From positions 1-20,046 of the forward strand of contig CAZMJI010000015.1 of NCBI GenBank assembly GCA_964566765.1: a stretch of DNA of 20,046 nucleotides, in the 5' to 3' direction. The position numbers and the translations under genes were made by a program. The notes beneath the pieces were generated by a model. That model searched no databases and had not been told where the DNA came from. It saw nothing but the letters and a program-made list of their open reading frames with translations. The DNA is from Thioglobus_B sp964566765. GTDB taxonomy: Bacteria; Pseudomonadota; Gammaproteobacteria; PS1; Pseudothioglobaceae. Shown in pieces: positions 1 through 5,734 of this stretch (positions are counted from its first letter, which is position 1; each line of letters begins with the position of its first letter).

Positions 1-196
1 CTGCGGTTTGAATGGTCATGTGAATACAACCCAGAATCTTAGCACCAGCCAGTGGCTGCTGGTCGCGGTATTTGTCACGTAGGGTCATTAACGCCGGCAT
101 CTCGGCTTCAGCCAACTCGATTTCTTTACGACCAAAATCAGCCAGATCTAGGTCGGCTACTTTGTAATCATTGTTGTCAATGGTAGGATTGCTCAT
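1..196 (-). CDS. ahcY: Adenosylhomocysteinase, N-terminal part (cut by window start)
   Basis: S-adenosylhomocysteine hydrolase splits SAH into adenosine and homocysteine in the cytosol, relieving product inhibition of methyltransferases. Only about 65 codons are in view. The protein starts MSNPTIDNNDYKVADLDLA and contains MPALMTLRDKYRD, then GAKILGCIHMTIQTA, the conserved N-terminal substrate-binding region of SAHases. The ATG is preceded by GGAG about 6 nt upstream. The gene lies downstream of metK on the same strand but has its own promoter and an SAH riboswitch in the 115 bp gap, which independently supports the call. The C-terminal NAD-binding domain is outside the window. Confidence 0.95.
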   Translation of the reverse strand, partial: MSNPTIDNNDYKVADLDLADFGRKEIELAEAEMPALMTLRDKYRDQQPLAGAKILGCIHMTIQTA

Positions 197-232
197 TTTT
201 ATCTCCACATTAAAGGTTATATAAAAATGAGC
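191..232 (-). promoter_or_regulatory. Start-codon-sequestering stem of the ahcY leader (SAH riboswitch expression platform)
   Basis: Positions 221-232 and 191-202 form a perfect 12-bp inverted repeat. In the minus-strand RNA this pairs GCUCAUUUUUAU with AUAAAAAUGAGC. The second arm contains the ahcY AUG (194-196), and the 18-nt loop holds the GGAG ribosome binding site (203-206). The first arm begins with GCUC, which is also the 3' strand of the riboswitch pseudoknot. The two structures therefore exclude each other. The inference is that SAH binding traps GCUC in the aptamer and frees the start codon, giving an ON switch acting on translation. Confidence 0.75.
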
Positions 233-288
233 GTCGTTTTGATTGCCAAGCCTGATGGGAATTCTCCCAATGCAACGCTCCTTGGCCT
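227..288 (-). ncRNA. SAH riboswitch upstream of ahcY
   Basis: The minus-strand RNA contains the SAH riboswitch core. The outer stem GCCAAG/CUUGGC is formed by 281-286 with 245-250. It is followed by the conserved GGAGCGUUGCA (about 272-282). A hairpin UGGGA-GAAU-UCCCA lies at 256-269, then CAGGCUUGG. The pseudoknot pairs GAGCGUUG with the downstream AACGACGCUC (229-238, 8 bp including one U-G). These match the conserved nucleotides and topology of the proteobacterial SAH riboswitch, a family that activates ahcY and methyl-cycle genes when SAH rises. The location directly before ahcY fits. Confidence 0.93.
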
Positions 289-294
289 GTGGGC

Positions 295-324
295 ATTATA
301 CCCGCAGTTACTTATTTAAGTAAA
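295..324 (-). promoter_or_regulatory. ahcY promoter inside the 3' end of metK
   Basis: On the minus strand a consensus -10 TATAAT lies at 295-300. With an 18-bp spacer, TTTACT (4 of 6 matches) lies at 319-324, inside the last codons of metK. Transcription would begin around 288-289, where the SAH riboswitch outer stem starts. This coincidence supports the promoter and means ahcY can be transcribed independently of metK. Confidence 0.65.
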
Positions 325-1445
325 TCGGCGCGGTCGGTTTTCTCCCAGCTGATCTCATCCTCAGTGCGGCCAAAATGACCATAACTGGCGGTTTGTTGAT
401 AAATTGGTCGCTTTAGATCTAGCATCGCAATTAGACCCTTAGGGCGCAGGTCAAAATGCTCTGACACCAAGGCTTCAATTTGTGCATTTGGCACTTTGCC
501 AGTACCAAAGGTCTCAACACTGATTGAGGTTGGCTCGGCCACACCAATGGCATAAGACACCTGAATCTCACACTTGTCGGCCAGACCGGCAGCCACAATG
601 TTCTTAGCCACATAGCGGGTTGCATAGGCGGCTGAACGGTCTACTTTAGACGGATCCTTGCCGGAGAAAGCACCGCCACCATGGCGCGCCATGCCACCAT
701 AGGTATCAACAATAATCTTACGACCCGTTAGACCGGCATCACCCACAGGGCCGCCAATCACAAACTTACCAGTTGGGTTGATGTGGTATTTGGTGTTGGC
801 ACTTAGCCATTCAGCCGGCAATACCGGCTTAATAATTTCTTCCATTACCGCTTCTTGCAAATCACTCAGACTGATGTCTTCATCGTGTTGGGTTGATAGA
901 ACCACGGCGTCAATACCAACAATGTTGTGACCCTCGTAGTGACAAGAAACCTGAGACTTGGCATCAGGGCGCAACCAAGGTAGCTGACCTGATTTCATTA
1001 AATCCGCTTGACGTTTGACCAGGCGGTGTGCATATAGAATTGGCGCTGGCATCAGCACGTCTGTGGCATTACAGGCATAGCCGAACATTAGACCCTGGTC
1101 GCCGGCACCTTGCTCGTGGTCCTCAAACTCATCCACACCCTGAGCAATGTCTTGCGACTGCTCGCCCAATAGGTTGGCGATATTACAGGTTGAGCCGTTA
1201 AAACCCAGCTCGTCATCGTTGTAGCCAATCTCATTGATGGTGTTACGAACGATGCGCTCATAGTCAATGCTAGCACCGGTGGTGATCTCACCAGCCAGTA
1301 CCACATTGTTGTCTTTAATCAGTGTTTCGCAAGCAACACGAGAGTTCTTATCTTGCTCTAAAGCCGCGTCTAAGATGGCGTCTGAAATTTGGTCGCAGAC
1401 CTTATCTGGGTGGCCGGCTGAAACAGATTCGGATGTAAAAATCAT
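312..1445 (-). CDS. metK: S-adenosylmethionine synthetase
   Basis: Makes SAM from methionine and ATP in the cytosol. The 377-residue protein is full length (E. coli about 384) and keeps the family signatures: SESVSAGHPDK near the N terminus (ATP and Mg binding), GAGDQGLMFGYA in the middle, and DTYGGMARHGGGAFSGKD followed by PSKVDRSAAY (phosphate and K+ binding). The ATG is preceded by a clear TAGGAGAA ribosome binding site. The 161-nt leader back to ccmB carries a strong promoter, a SAM-II-like aptamer and a terminator hairpin, so expression is probably reduced when SAM is plentiful. ahcY follows 115 bp downstream on the same strand. Confidence 0.98.
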   Translation of the reverse strand: MIFTSESVSAGHPDKVCDQISDAILDAALEQDKNSRVACETLIKDNNVVLAGEITTGASIDYERIVRNTINEIGYNDDELGFNGSTCNIANLLGEQSQDIAQGVDEFEDHEQGAGDQGLMFGYACNATDVLMPAPILYAHRLVKRQADLMKSGQLPWLRPDAKSQVSCHYEGHNIVGIDAVVLSTQHDEDISLSDLQEAVMEEIIKPVLPAEWLSANTKYHINPTGKFVIGGPVGDAGLTGRKIIVDTYGGMARHGGGAFSGKDPSKVDRSAAYATRYVAKNIVAAGLADKCEIQVSYAIGVAEPTSISVETFGTGKVPNAQIEALVSEHFDLRPKGLIAMLDLKRPIYQQTASYGHFGRTEDEISWEKTDRADLLK

Positions 1446-1466
1446 GATTATGTTCTCCTAAAACGT

Positions 1467-1490
1467 AAAAAAACCCTTAAAGCGGGTTTT
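1467..1490 (-). terminator. Intrinsic terminator in the metK leader
   Basis: On the minus strand AAAACCC, loop GCUUUAA, then GGGUUUU with further U residues forms a 7-bp hairpin with a U-tract, about 20 nt before the metK start. The loop sequence GCUUUA (1478-1483) is an exact complement of UAAAGC (1508-1513) in the 3' part of the aptamer. Pairing of those would disrupt the terminator. This fits transcription attenuation by the riboswitch. Confidence 0.65.
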
Positions 1491-1499
1491 CTTGTTAGA

Positions 1500-1568
1500 A
1501 GACTCCTGCTTTAGCTTGTTTTAGCAACCTGGGGTTGCAACGCTAGCAATCGGGACAAATCAGCGTAT
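1500..1568 (-). ncRNA. SAM-II/SAM-V-like riboswitch upstream of metK
   Basis: The minus-strand RNA starts ACGCUGAUUU, then has CCGAUUGCUAGCGU. ACGCU (1562-1566) pairs with AGCGU to make P1. The loop carries GAUUU and CC plus UUGC followed by AGC, as in the SAM-II core. Downstream lie two GCUAAA motifs, one before ACAAG and one before GCAGGA, resembling the SAM-II 3' strand GCUAAAAAGGG. Between P1 and the second GCUAAA is an extra perfect hairpin GCAACC-CCA-GGUUGC, so this would be a long-loop variant. The position before metK and the downstream terminator support a SAM sensor. The exact pseudoknot pairing could not be resolved by eye, and the class assignment is tentative. Confidence 0.6.
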
Positions 1569-1574
1569 GTGGTT

Positions 1575-1603
1575 ATTATAAGAAAGTTTGAGATAAAAGT
1601 CAA
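1575..1603 (-). promoter_or_regulatory. metK promoter
   Basis: On the minus strand TTGACT (1598-1603, 5 of 6 consensus) and TATAAT (1575-1580, 6 of 6) are separated by 17 bp. Transcription would start near 1568, at the first base of the P1 stem of the metK leader aptamer. The -35 abuts the ccmB stop codon, so metK is separately transcribed from the bamE-ccmAB block. Confidence 0.8.
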
Positions 1604-1606
1604 AGC

Positions 1607-2272
1607 TTACTCTAGGCTAATTTTTAGAGCCAGGCTACTGACAAAAGGCGCTGTCATCAAACTGGCGATCAGAATCGCACTAAGAAAATACAGCTGTCCA
1701 GAAATGTCTAAGCCAAATTGCGCTTGCGAGACCGCTGATGAAGCAAAGATGAGAATTGGGATATACAGCGGCAGGATCAGCAGTGACAGCAGCATGCCAG
1801 AATTCTTAATGCCCACAATCAGCGAGGCGCCAATACTACCAATCAGACTGAGGCTGGGTGTGGCCAGTAGTAGGGTTAGCATCAGTACTTTGATACTTTC
1901 GCCATCTAGGAATAACAATACCCCCAATAGCGGTGAGAGCAAAATAATGGGCACACCGGTCATCAGCCAATGGGCGCCGACCTTGGATAGAATCATCAAG
2001 GGTAGGGCATGACTGGAGGTGCGCATTTGCTCCAAAACCCCGTTTTCAAAATCATGATGAAACAAAGAATTCAGCGACAGCAGTACCGAGAGCATGGCGG
2101 CGACCCAAATAATGCCCGAGGCAATTTGCGACAAGGTTGAGGCTTCTGGACTAATGGCCAGTGGAAACAGTGAAATAGAGATGACAAAAAATAGCAGCGG
2201 ATTAATCACGCTAGAGGGGTTGCGCATGGCCACCTTAAGATCACGTTTTAATGTGTGCAGATACAGGTTCAT
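1607..2272 (-). CDS. ccmB: Haem exporter / cytochrome c maturation permease CcmB
   Basis: Inner-membrane subunit of the CcmABCD complex, which with the CcmA ATPase helps release haem-loaded CcmE for c-type cytochrome assembly. The start chosen is the ATG giving MNLYLHTLKRDLKVAMRN, because its ATGA overlaps the ccmA stop by 4 nt and yields 221 residues (E. coli 220). An in-frame upstream ATG lies inside ccmA. About six hydrophobic segments are visible. The N-terminal amphipathic stretch, PLLFFVISISLFPLA and GIIWVAAMLSVLLSL are typical CcmB sequence. No ccmC-H genes follow: the next gene is metK, so the system is split in this genome. Confidence 0.93.
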   Translation of the reverse strand: MNLYLHTLKRDLKVAMRNPSSVINPLLFFVISISLFPLAISPEASTLSQIASGIIWVAAMLSVLLSLNSLFHHDFENGVLEQMRTSSHALPLMILSKVGAHWLMTGVPIILLSPLLGVLLFLDGESIKVLMLTLLLATPSLSLIGSIGASLIVGIKNSGMLLSLLILPLYIPILIFASSAVSQAQFGLDISGQLYFLSAILIASLMTAPFVSSLALKISLE

Positions 2273-2874
2273 AGCATCAATAGGCGTTGATTCTCTAAAC
2301 TGGCATCTTGGTGCGTGGTAAATAGGCACATGCCACCGTCTTGCGCATGAGCCCTAATGCAATCCTCAACAATCCCAACCCCTTTGCTATCCAGTGCGGT
2401 AAAGGGTTCATCCAGTAACCAAAGTTTGGCCTTGGAGGCAAATAGGGCCGCCAATACCACGCGACGTTTTTGACCAGCTGAGAGGTTGCCGCAGCGTTCA
2501 TGCTCATAACCCTGTAAGCCCACCTTGGTTAGGTAGTCCACTAGGTCATGGGTTTTGGCTTGGGCGTTGTTGAGCGCACATAGATAGGCCAGATTCTCCA
2601 AGCTGGTGAGCTCTTGAGACAAGGCGCTTAGGTGTCCCAGGTAGAACACCTCTGCTTGATAGTCGTCGCTTTGGCAGGCTTTGGCGTCTAAGGTAATCTC
2701 ACCGGCTTCCGCACCATTGATGCCGGCCAAAATCTTCAGTAGTGAGGTTTTGCCCGAACCATTGGTGCCACCAATGCGCATCACTTCGCCGCTGTCAACC
2801 TGAAAAGATAAGTCGTTAAAGAGTTGGTGATAACCCCTTTGGCAACTGAGATTTTGGACAAGTAGTGATGACAC
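2269..2874 (-). CDS. ccmA: Cytochrome c maturation ABC transporter ATPase CcmA
   Basis: ATPase of the CcmAB haem-handling complex at the inner face of the membrane. The 201-residue protein has Walker A GGTNGSGKT (residues 35-43), the signature LSAGQKRRV (131 onward), Walker B LWLLDEPF (151 onward) and the switch His188 in TTHQ. The GGTNGSGKTSLLKILAG region is characteristic of CcmA. It starts with GTG at 2872-2874 with GGAUC just upstream. It overlaps ccmB by 4 nt and lies 9 bp after the bamE stop, so bamE, ccmA and ccmB are likely cotranscribed. Confidence 0.95.
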   Translation of the reverse strand: MSSLLVQNLSCQRGYHQLFNDLSFQVDSGEVMRIGGTNGSGKTSLLKILAGINGAEAGEITLDAKACQSDDYQAEVFYLGHLSALSQELTSLENLAYLCALNNAQAKTHDLVDYLTKVGLQGYEHERCGNLSAGQKRRVVLAALFASKAKLWLLDEPFTALDSKGVGIVEDCIRAHAQDGGMCLFTTHQDASLENQRLLML

Positions 2875-2883
2875 GATCCGGAA

Positions 2884-3384
2884 TTATTGCGCCTTGAGTA
2901 GCGGTAGGGCTTCTTGCACTCTCTTGGCTTCAAGCTGTTTTTCATCTTCAGTCATCTCTGGCAGAGAATCTAGGCCCGATGTATCGATTTTAATCAGTGT
3001 ATTGCCATCAAAAACCAGTGCTAATTGGTATTTAATGTCCTCTTTCTCGTGCAGAATAGAATGGTTGATGTACAGCCATTCATTATTATGAAAAGGATCA
3101 ACCACGCTTGGCGAGCCAATTAACTCTTGCACTTGGGCTTTACTCATGCCGACTTTCAGTTGGTTAACTTTAAAGCGTTCTAGCACTGCACCTTGATTAA
3201 TATCATCCTTATACAGAGTTGGTAGAGACATATCAGGTACCAGCTTAGAGAACTCTGGCATCTTAATATCAGACATCTCTGGCAGCTCTGGCATTTGCAA
3301 CTCAGGCATCTCAGGCATAGAAACCGAGCAAGCCGAGACAAATGGTAATGAGAATGAGAATGCAATTAAAGTCAATTTGTTCAT
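2884..3384 (-). CDS. bamE: Outer-membrane assembly lipoprotein BamE (SmpA family) with MPE-repeat linker
   Basis: Accessory lipoprotein of the BAM complex, which inserts beta-barrel proteins. The start chosen (3384) gives a signal peptide MNKLTLIAFSFSLPFVSAC, with lipobox Cys19 and Ser at +2, predicting outer-membrane sorting. A longer in-frame start at 3450 would place the signal internally. The BamE domain (about residues 55-135) has YKDDINQGAVL, QLKVGMSKAQVQELIGSPS and DPFHNNEWLY, matching the family. Odd features are a methionine/proline/glutamate repeat (MPEMPEL, MPELPEM, MPEF) between Cys19 and the domain, and a charged C-terminal tail, making 166 residues against about 113 in E. coli. 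It is divergent from fur and upstream of ccmAB. Confidence 0.88.
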   Translation of the reverse strand: MNKLTLIAFSFSLPFVSACSVSMPEMPELQMPELPEMSDIKMPEFSKLVPDMSLPTLYKDDINQGAVLERFKVNQLKVGMSKAQVQELIGSPSVVDPFHNNEWLYINHSILHEKEDIKYQLALVFDGNTLIKIDTSGLDSLPEMTEDEKQLEAKRVQEALPLLKAQ

Positions 3385-3386
3385 AA

Positions 3387-3415
3387 TTGAAATAATGGGT
3401 AAAATGATTTGAAAT
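3387..3415 (+). promoter_or_regulatory. Candidate fur promoter
   Basis: TTGAAA (3387-3392, 5 of 6) and TGAAAT (3410-3415, 4 of 6) are 17 bp apart in the 54-bp divergent bamE/fur gap. Transcription would start near 3422, leaving a short leader with the AAGGGG ribosome binding site. No convincing Fur box was found here, so autoregulation is not visible. Confidence 0.4.
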
Positions 3416-3438
3416 GATTTTACATCAAGGGGTTTACC

Positions 3439-3846
3439 ATGGATGCTCAAGATTTAAAAAGTGCCGGCCTAAAGGTCACACTGCCTAGATTGAAGATTTT
3501 AGAGATTTTAGAAAGTAGCGACAACCATCACATGAGTGCAGAGGACATCTATCGCGCACTGATTATGCAAGGGGAAGAAGTGGGTGTGGCCACCATCTAT
3601 CGCGTACTCACACAATTTGAAGAAGCTGGCATGATCCACAAGCTTAACTTTGACAATGGACAAAGCGTCTACGAGTTATCGAATACCGAACACCACGACC
3701 ATTTGGTGTGTGTCAAGTGTGGCAAAATCGACGAGTTTCAAGACGATGTGATTGAGCAGCATCAACACGATATTGCCAAGAAAAATGGCTATCAACTAAC
3801 CGATCATTGTCTGTACCTATACGGTTTGTGTCAAGATTGCCAATAA
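3439..3846 (+). CDS. fur: Ferric uptake regulator Fur
   Basis: Iron-responsive DNA-binding repressor. The 135 residues run close to E. coli Fur: GLKVTLPRLKILEILE, NHHMSAEDIYRAL and GVATIYRVLTQFEEAGMI form the winged helix (about 10-80), followed by the metal-binding HHDHLVCVKCG (His85-Cys94) and a second Cys pair, Cys131 and Cys134, near the end. The E. coli His-rich tail is absent. Neighbouring znuB raises the question of a zinc sensor (Zur), but the helix and HHDH region are Fur-like. A good AAGGGG ribosome binding site precedes the ATG. The only strong Fur box seen in the window lies between bfd and bfr. Confidence 0.94.
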   Translation: MDAQDLKSAGLKVTLPRLKILEILESSDNHHMSAEDIYRALIMQGEEVGVATIYRVLTQFEEAGMIHKLNFDNGQSVYELSNTEHHDHLVCVKCGKIDEFQDDVIEQHQHDIAKKNGYQLTDHCLYLYGLCQDCQ

Positions 3847-3853
3847 CCACTAA

Positions 3854-4639
3854 ATGGAAGATTTCTTAATTCGAGCACTTTTGGTTGGCGTGGGCATCGC
3901 CATGGTCTCGGGGGCGCTGGGCTCGTTTGTGATCTGGAAGCGCATGAGTTATTTTTCCGAATCGATTGCCCATTCTTCTTTATTAGGCGTTGCGCTTGGC
4001 TTGGCCAGTGGCCTGGGATTGCAAACAGGGCTGCTGATTGTGGCCAGCTTGTTTGCGGTGATGATTGTGATTGCGCAAAATAGGCGCGTGCTATCCAATG
4101 ATGCGATTCTGGGCATCTTTTCACACATTGCCCTATCCTTGGGTGTGATTGTTCTGTCCGTGGTGGGTAATGCTAATACCGATTATTTTGCGCTCTTATT
4201 TGGCGACATTTTAAGCGTCTCCCCTCAAGACATTGTTTGGGTTTATGTGGTGGTTGTGCTGGTGTTTGCCTTGTTATACCACTTTTGGCAAAAGCTATTG
4301 CTGATGACCTTGGATGAGGAGATGGCGGTGGCCAGTGGGCTGAATAAAACCTTTTATCAGCTACTACTGATGCTGCTGATTGCACTCACCGTGAGTGTCT
4401 CAGTACAAATGGTGGGCGTGCTGCTTATTACCTCACTATTGATTATTCCGCCGGCGGTGGCGCGGGTGATGGCAACCTCGCCGGTGTCGATGTTGCTATT
4501 ATCAATTGTTACTGCGATGATTGCAGTCTTAAGTGGTCTGGTTTGGTCAATTAATTATGACGTTGCCACCGGTCCGGCGATTGTGGTCAGTTTGGGTGTG
4601 TTCTTTATCGCTTCTCAGTTATTATCCAAGCGTCTATAA
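3854..4639 (+). CDS. znuB: Zinc/manganese ABC transporter permease (ZnuB-like)
   Basis: Inner-membrane permease of a metal-uptake ABC transporter. At 261 residues it has the same length as E. coli ZnuB and shows about seven to eight hydrophobic helices. Family landmarks are GALGSFVIWKRMSYFSESIAHSS (the conserved cytoplasmic loop), LFGDILSVS and GVLLITSLLIIPPAVAR. It starts 7 bp after fur without a clear ribosome binding site, suggesting translational coupling. No ATPase (znuC) or binding protein (znuA) is adjacent. They must lie elsewhere, or the permease pairs with another system. Its last 6 bp overlap the end of prfA on the other strand. Confidence 0.9.
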   Translation: MEDFLIRALLVGVGIAMVSGALGSFVIWKRMSYFSESIAHSSLLGVALGLASGLGLQTGLLIVASLFAVMIVIAQNRRVLSNDAILGIFSHIALSLGVIVLSVVGNANTDYFALLFGDILSVSPQDIVWVYVVVVLVFALLYHFWQKLLLMTLDEEMAVASGLNKTFYQLLLMLLIALTVSVSVQMVGVLLITSLLIIPPAVARVMATSPVSMLLLSIVTAMIAVLSGLVWSINYDVATGPAIVVSLGVFFIASQLLSKRL

Positions 4640-5722
4640 CGACTCGTTAAGCTCGGTTAGCTGATTGGTTTGCTGCTCTACAATCAGCGGCTCAATCACC
4701 GACTCCAAATCTCCCTCCATAATCTCGCCGAGTTTGTATAAGGTTAGATTAATGCGATGATCGGTAACTCGGCCCTGAGGATAGTTGTAGGTGCGAATGC
4801 GTTGTGAACGATCGCCACTGCCCACCAATTCTTTACGCTGCGATGCCTGTTCTTTTTGCTGAGCCTGTTGTTGTGCATCGAGAATTCTAGAGGCCAACAC
4901 TGAAAGGGCTTGTGCCTTGTTTTTATGTTGCGAGCGTCCATCTTGACACTCAACCACCGTACCGGTTGGCAAGTGAGTCACACGCACCGCTGAGTCGGTT
5001 TTGTTAACGTGCTGACCACCAGCGCCTGAGGCTCTGAAGGTGTCAACCCGCACATCGTTCATGTCAATGTCGATTTCTTCAATGGTCTCTACTTCAGGCA
5101 TCACCGCTACGGTGCAAGCCGAGGTATGTACGCGACCCTGTGATTCGGTTTCAGGCACACGCTGCACACGGTGCGCACCCGATTCAAACTTCAGCTTGCC
5201 ATAAACATTGTCACCACTGATGCGCGCAATAATCTCTTTATAGCCACCGTGTTCACCAATGCTCGAAGACAGTACTTCAATCTGCCAACGCTGGCGTTCC
5301 ACATAACGCGTGTACATGCGAAACAAATCACCCGAGAAAATCGAAGCTTCATCACCACCGGTACCGGCGCGAATTTCAATAATAATGTTGCGAGAGTCGT
5401 TAGGATCTTTAGGCAGTAGGGCTTTTTTCAGCTCCACCTCTAACTCGGCCAAGCGCTCTTTGCCTTCAGCAATTTCCTCTTTGGCCATGGCTTTTAGCTC
5501 CGCATCATCCTCGGCCAACATCAGTTCAGCCTCTTCCATATTTTGCTGTGTGGTTTGATACTCGGCAAACTTTTCACTCACCGGAGTCAGCTGCGAATGC
5601 TCAATCGACAGTTCGCGAAACTGCTTGGGATCCGAGGCCACTTGTGGATCTGATAGCATGGCGCCAACTTCTTCTAGGCGCATAGACAATTGTTCTAACT
5701 TAGCAAAAATAGAAGCATTCAT
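4634..5722 (-). CDS. prfA: Peptide chain release factor 1
   Basis: Recognises UAA and UAG stop codons and triggers peptide release on the ribosome. The 362-residue protein has the GGQ catalytic motif in ASGAGGQHVNKTDSAVRVTH (Gly235-Gln237, methylation target of PrmC) and the codon-reading P-x-T motif as PET (190-192) in QRVPETESQGR, an accepted RF1 variant. It starts with ATG 12 bp after the hemA stop, the common hemA-prfA order. PrmC (hemK), often the third gene, is not here: the operon instead runs into the convergent znuB. Confidence 0.97.
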   Translation of the reverse strand: MNASIFAKLEQLSMRLEEVGAMLSDPQVASDPKQFRELSIEHSQLTPVSEKFAEYQTTQQNMEEAELMLAEDDAELKAMAKEEIAEGKERLAELEVELKKALLPKDPNDSRNIIIEIRAGTGGDEASIFSGDLFRMYTRYVERQRWQIEVLSSSIGEHGGYKEIIARISGDNVYGKLKFESGAHRVQRVPETESQGRVHTSACTVAVMPEVETIEEIDIDMNDVRVDTFRASGAGGQHVNKTDSAVRVTHLPTGTVVECQDGRSQHKNKAQALSVLASRILDAQQQAQQKEQASQRKELVGSGDRSQRIRTYNYPQGRVTDHRINLTLYKLGEIMEGDLESVIEPLIVEQQTNQLTELNESL

Positions 5723-5734
5723 AGTCGATGTGGG

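Noticed and set aside
1088..1461. Overlapping open frames inside metK on both strands
   Set aside because: They have no family signatures and sit entirely within a well-conserved gene. The same holds for similar shadow frames inside tolA, glyS and prfA.
3385..3438. Possible Fur box in the bamE/fur gap (AATGATTTGAAATGATT)
   Set aside because: Only the left AATGAT half fits. The right half matches the consensus at very few positions and there is no inverted symmetry.
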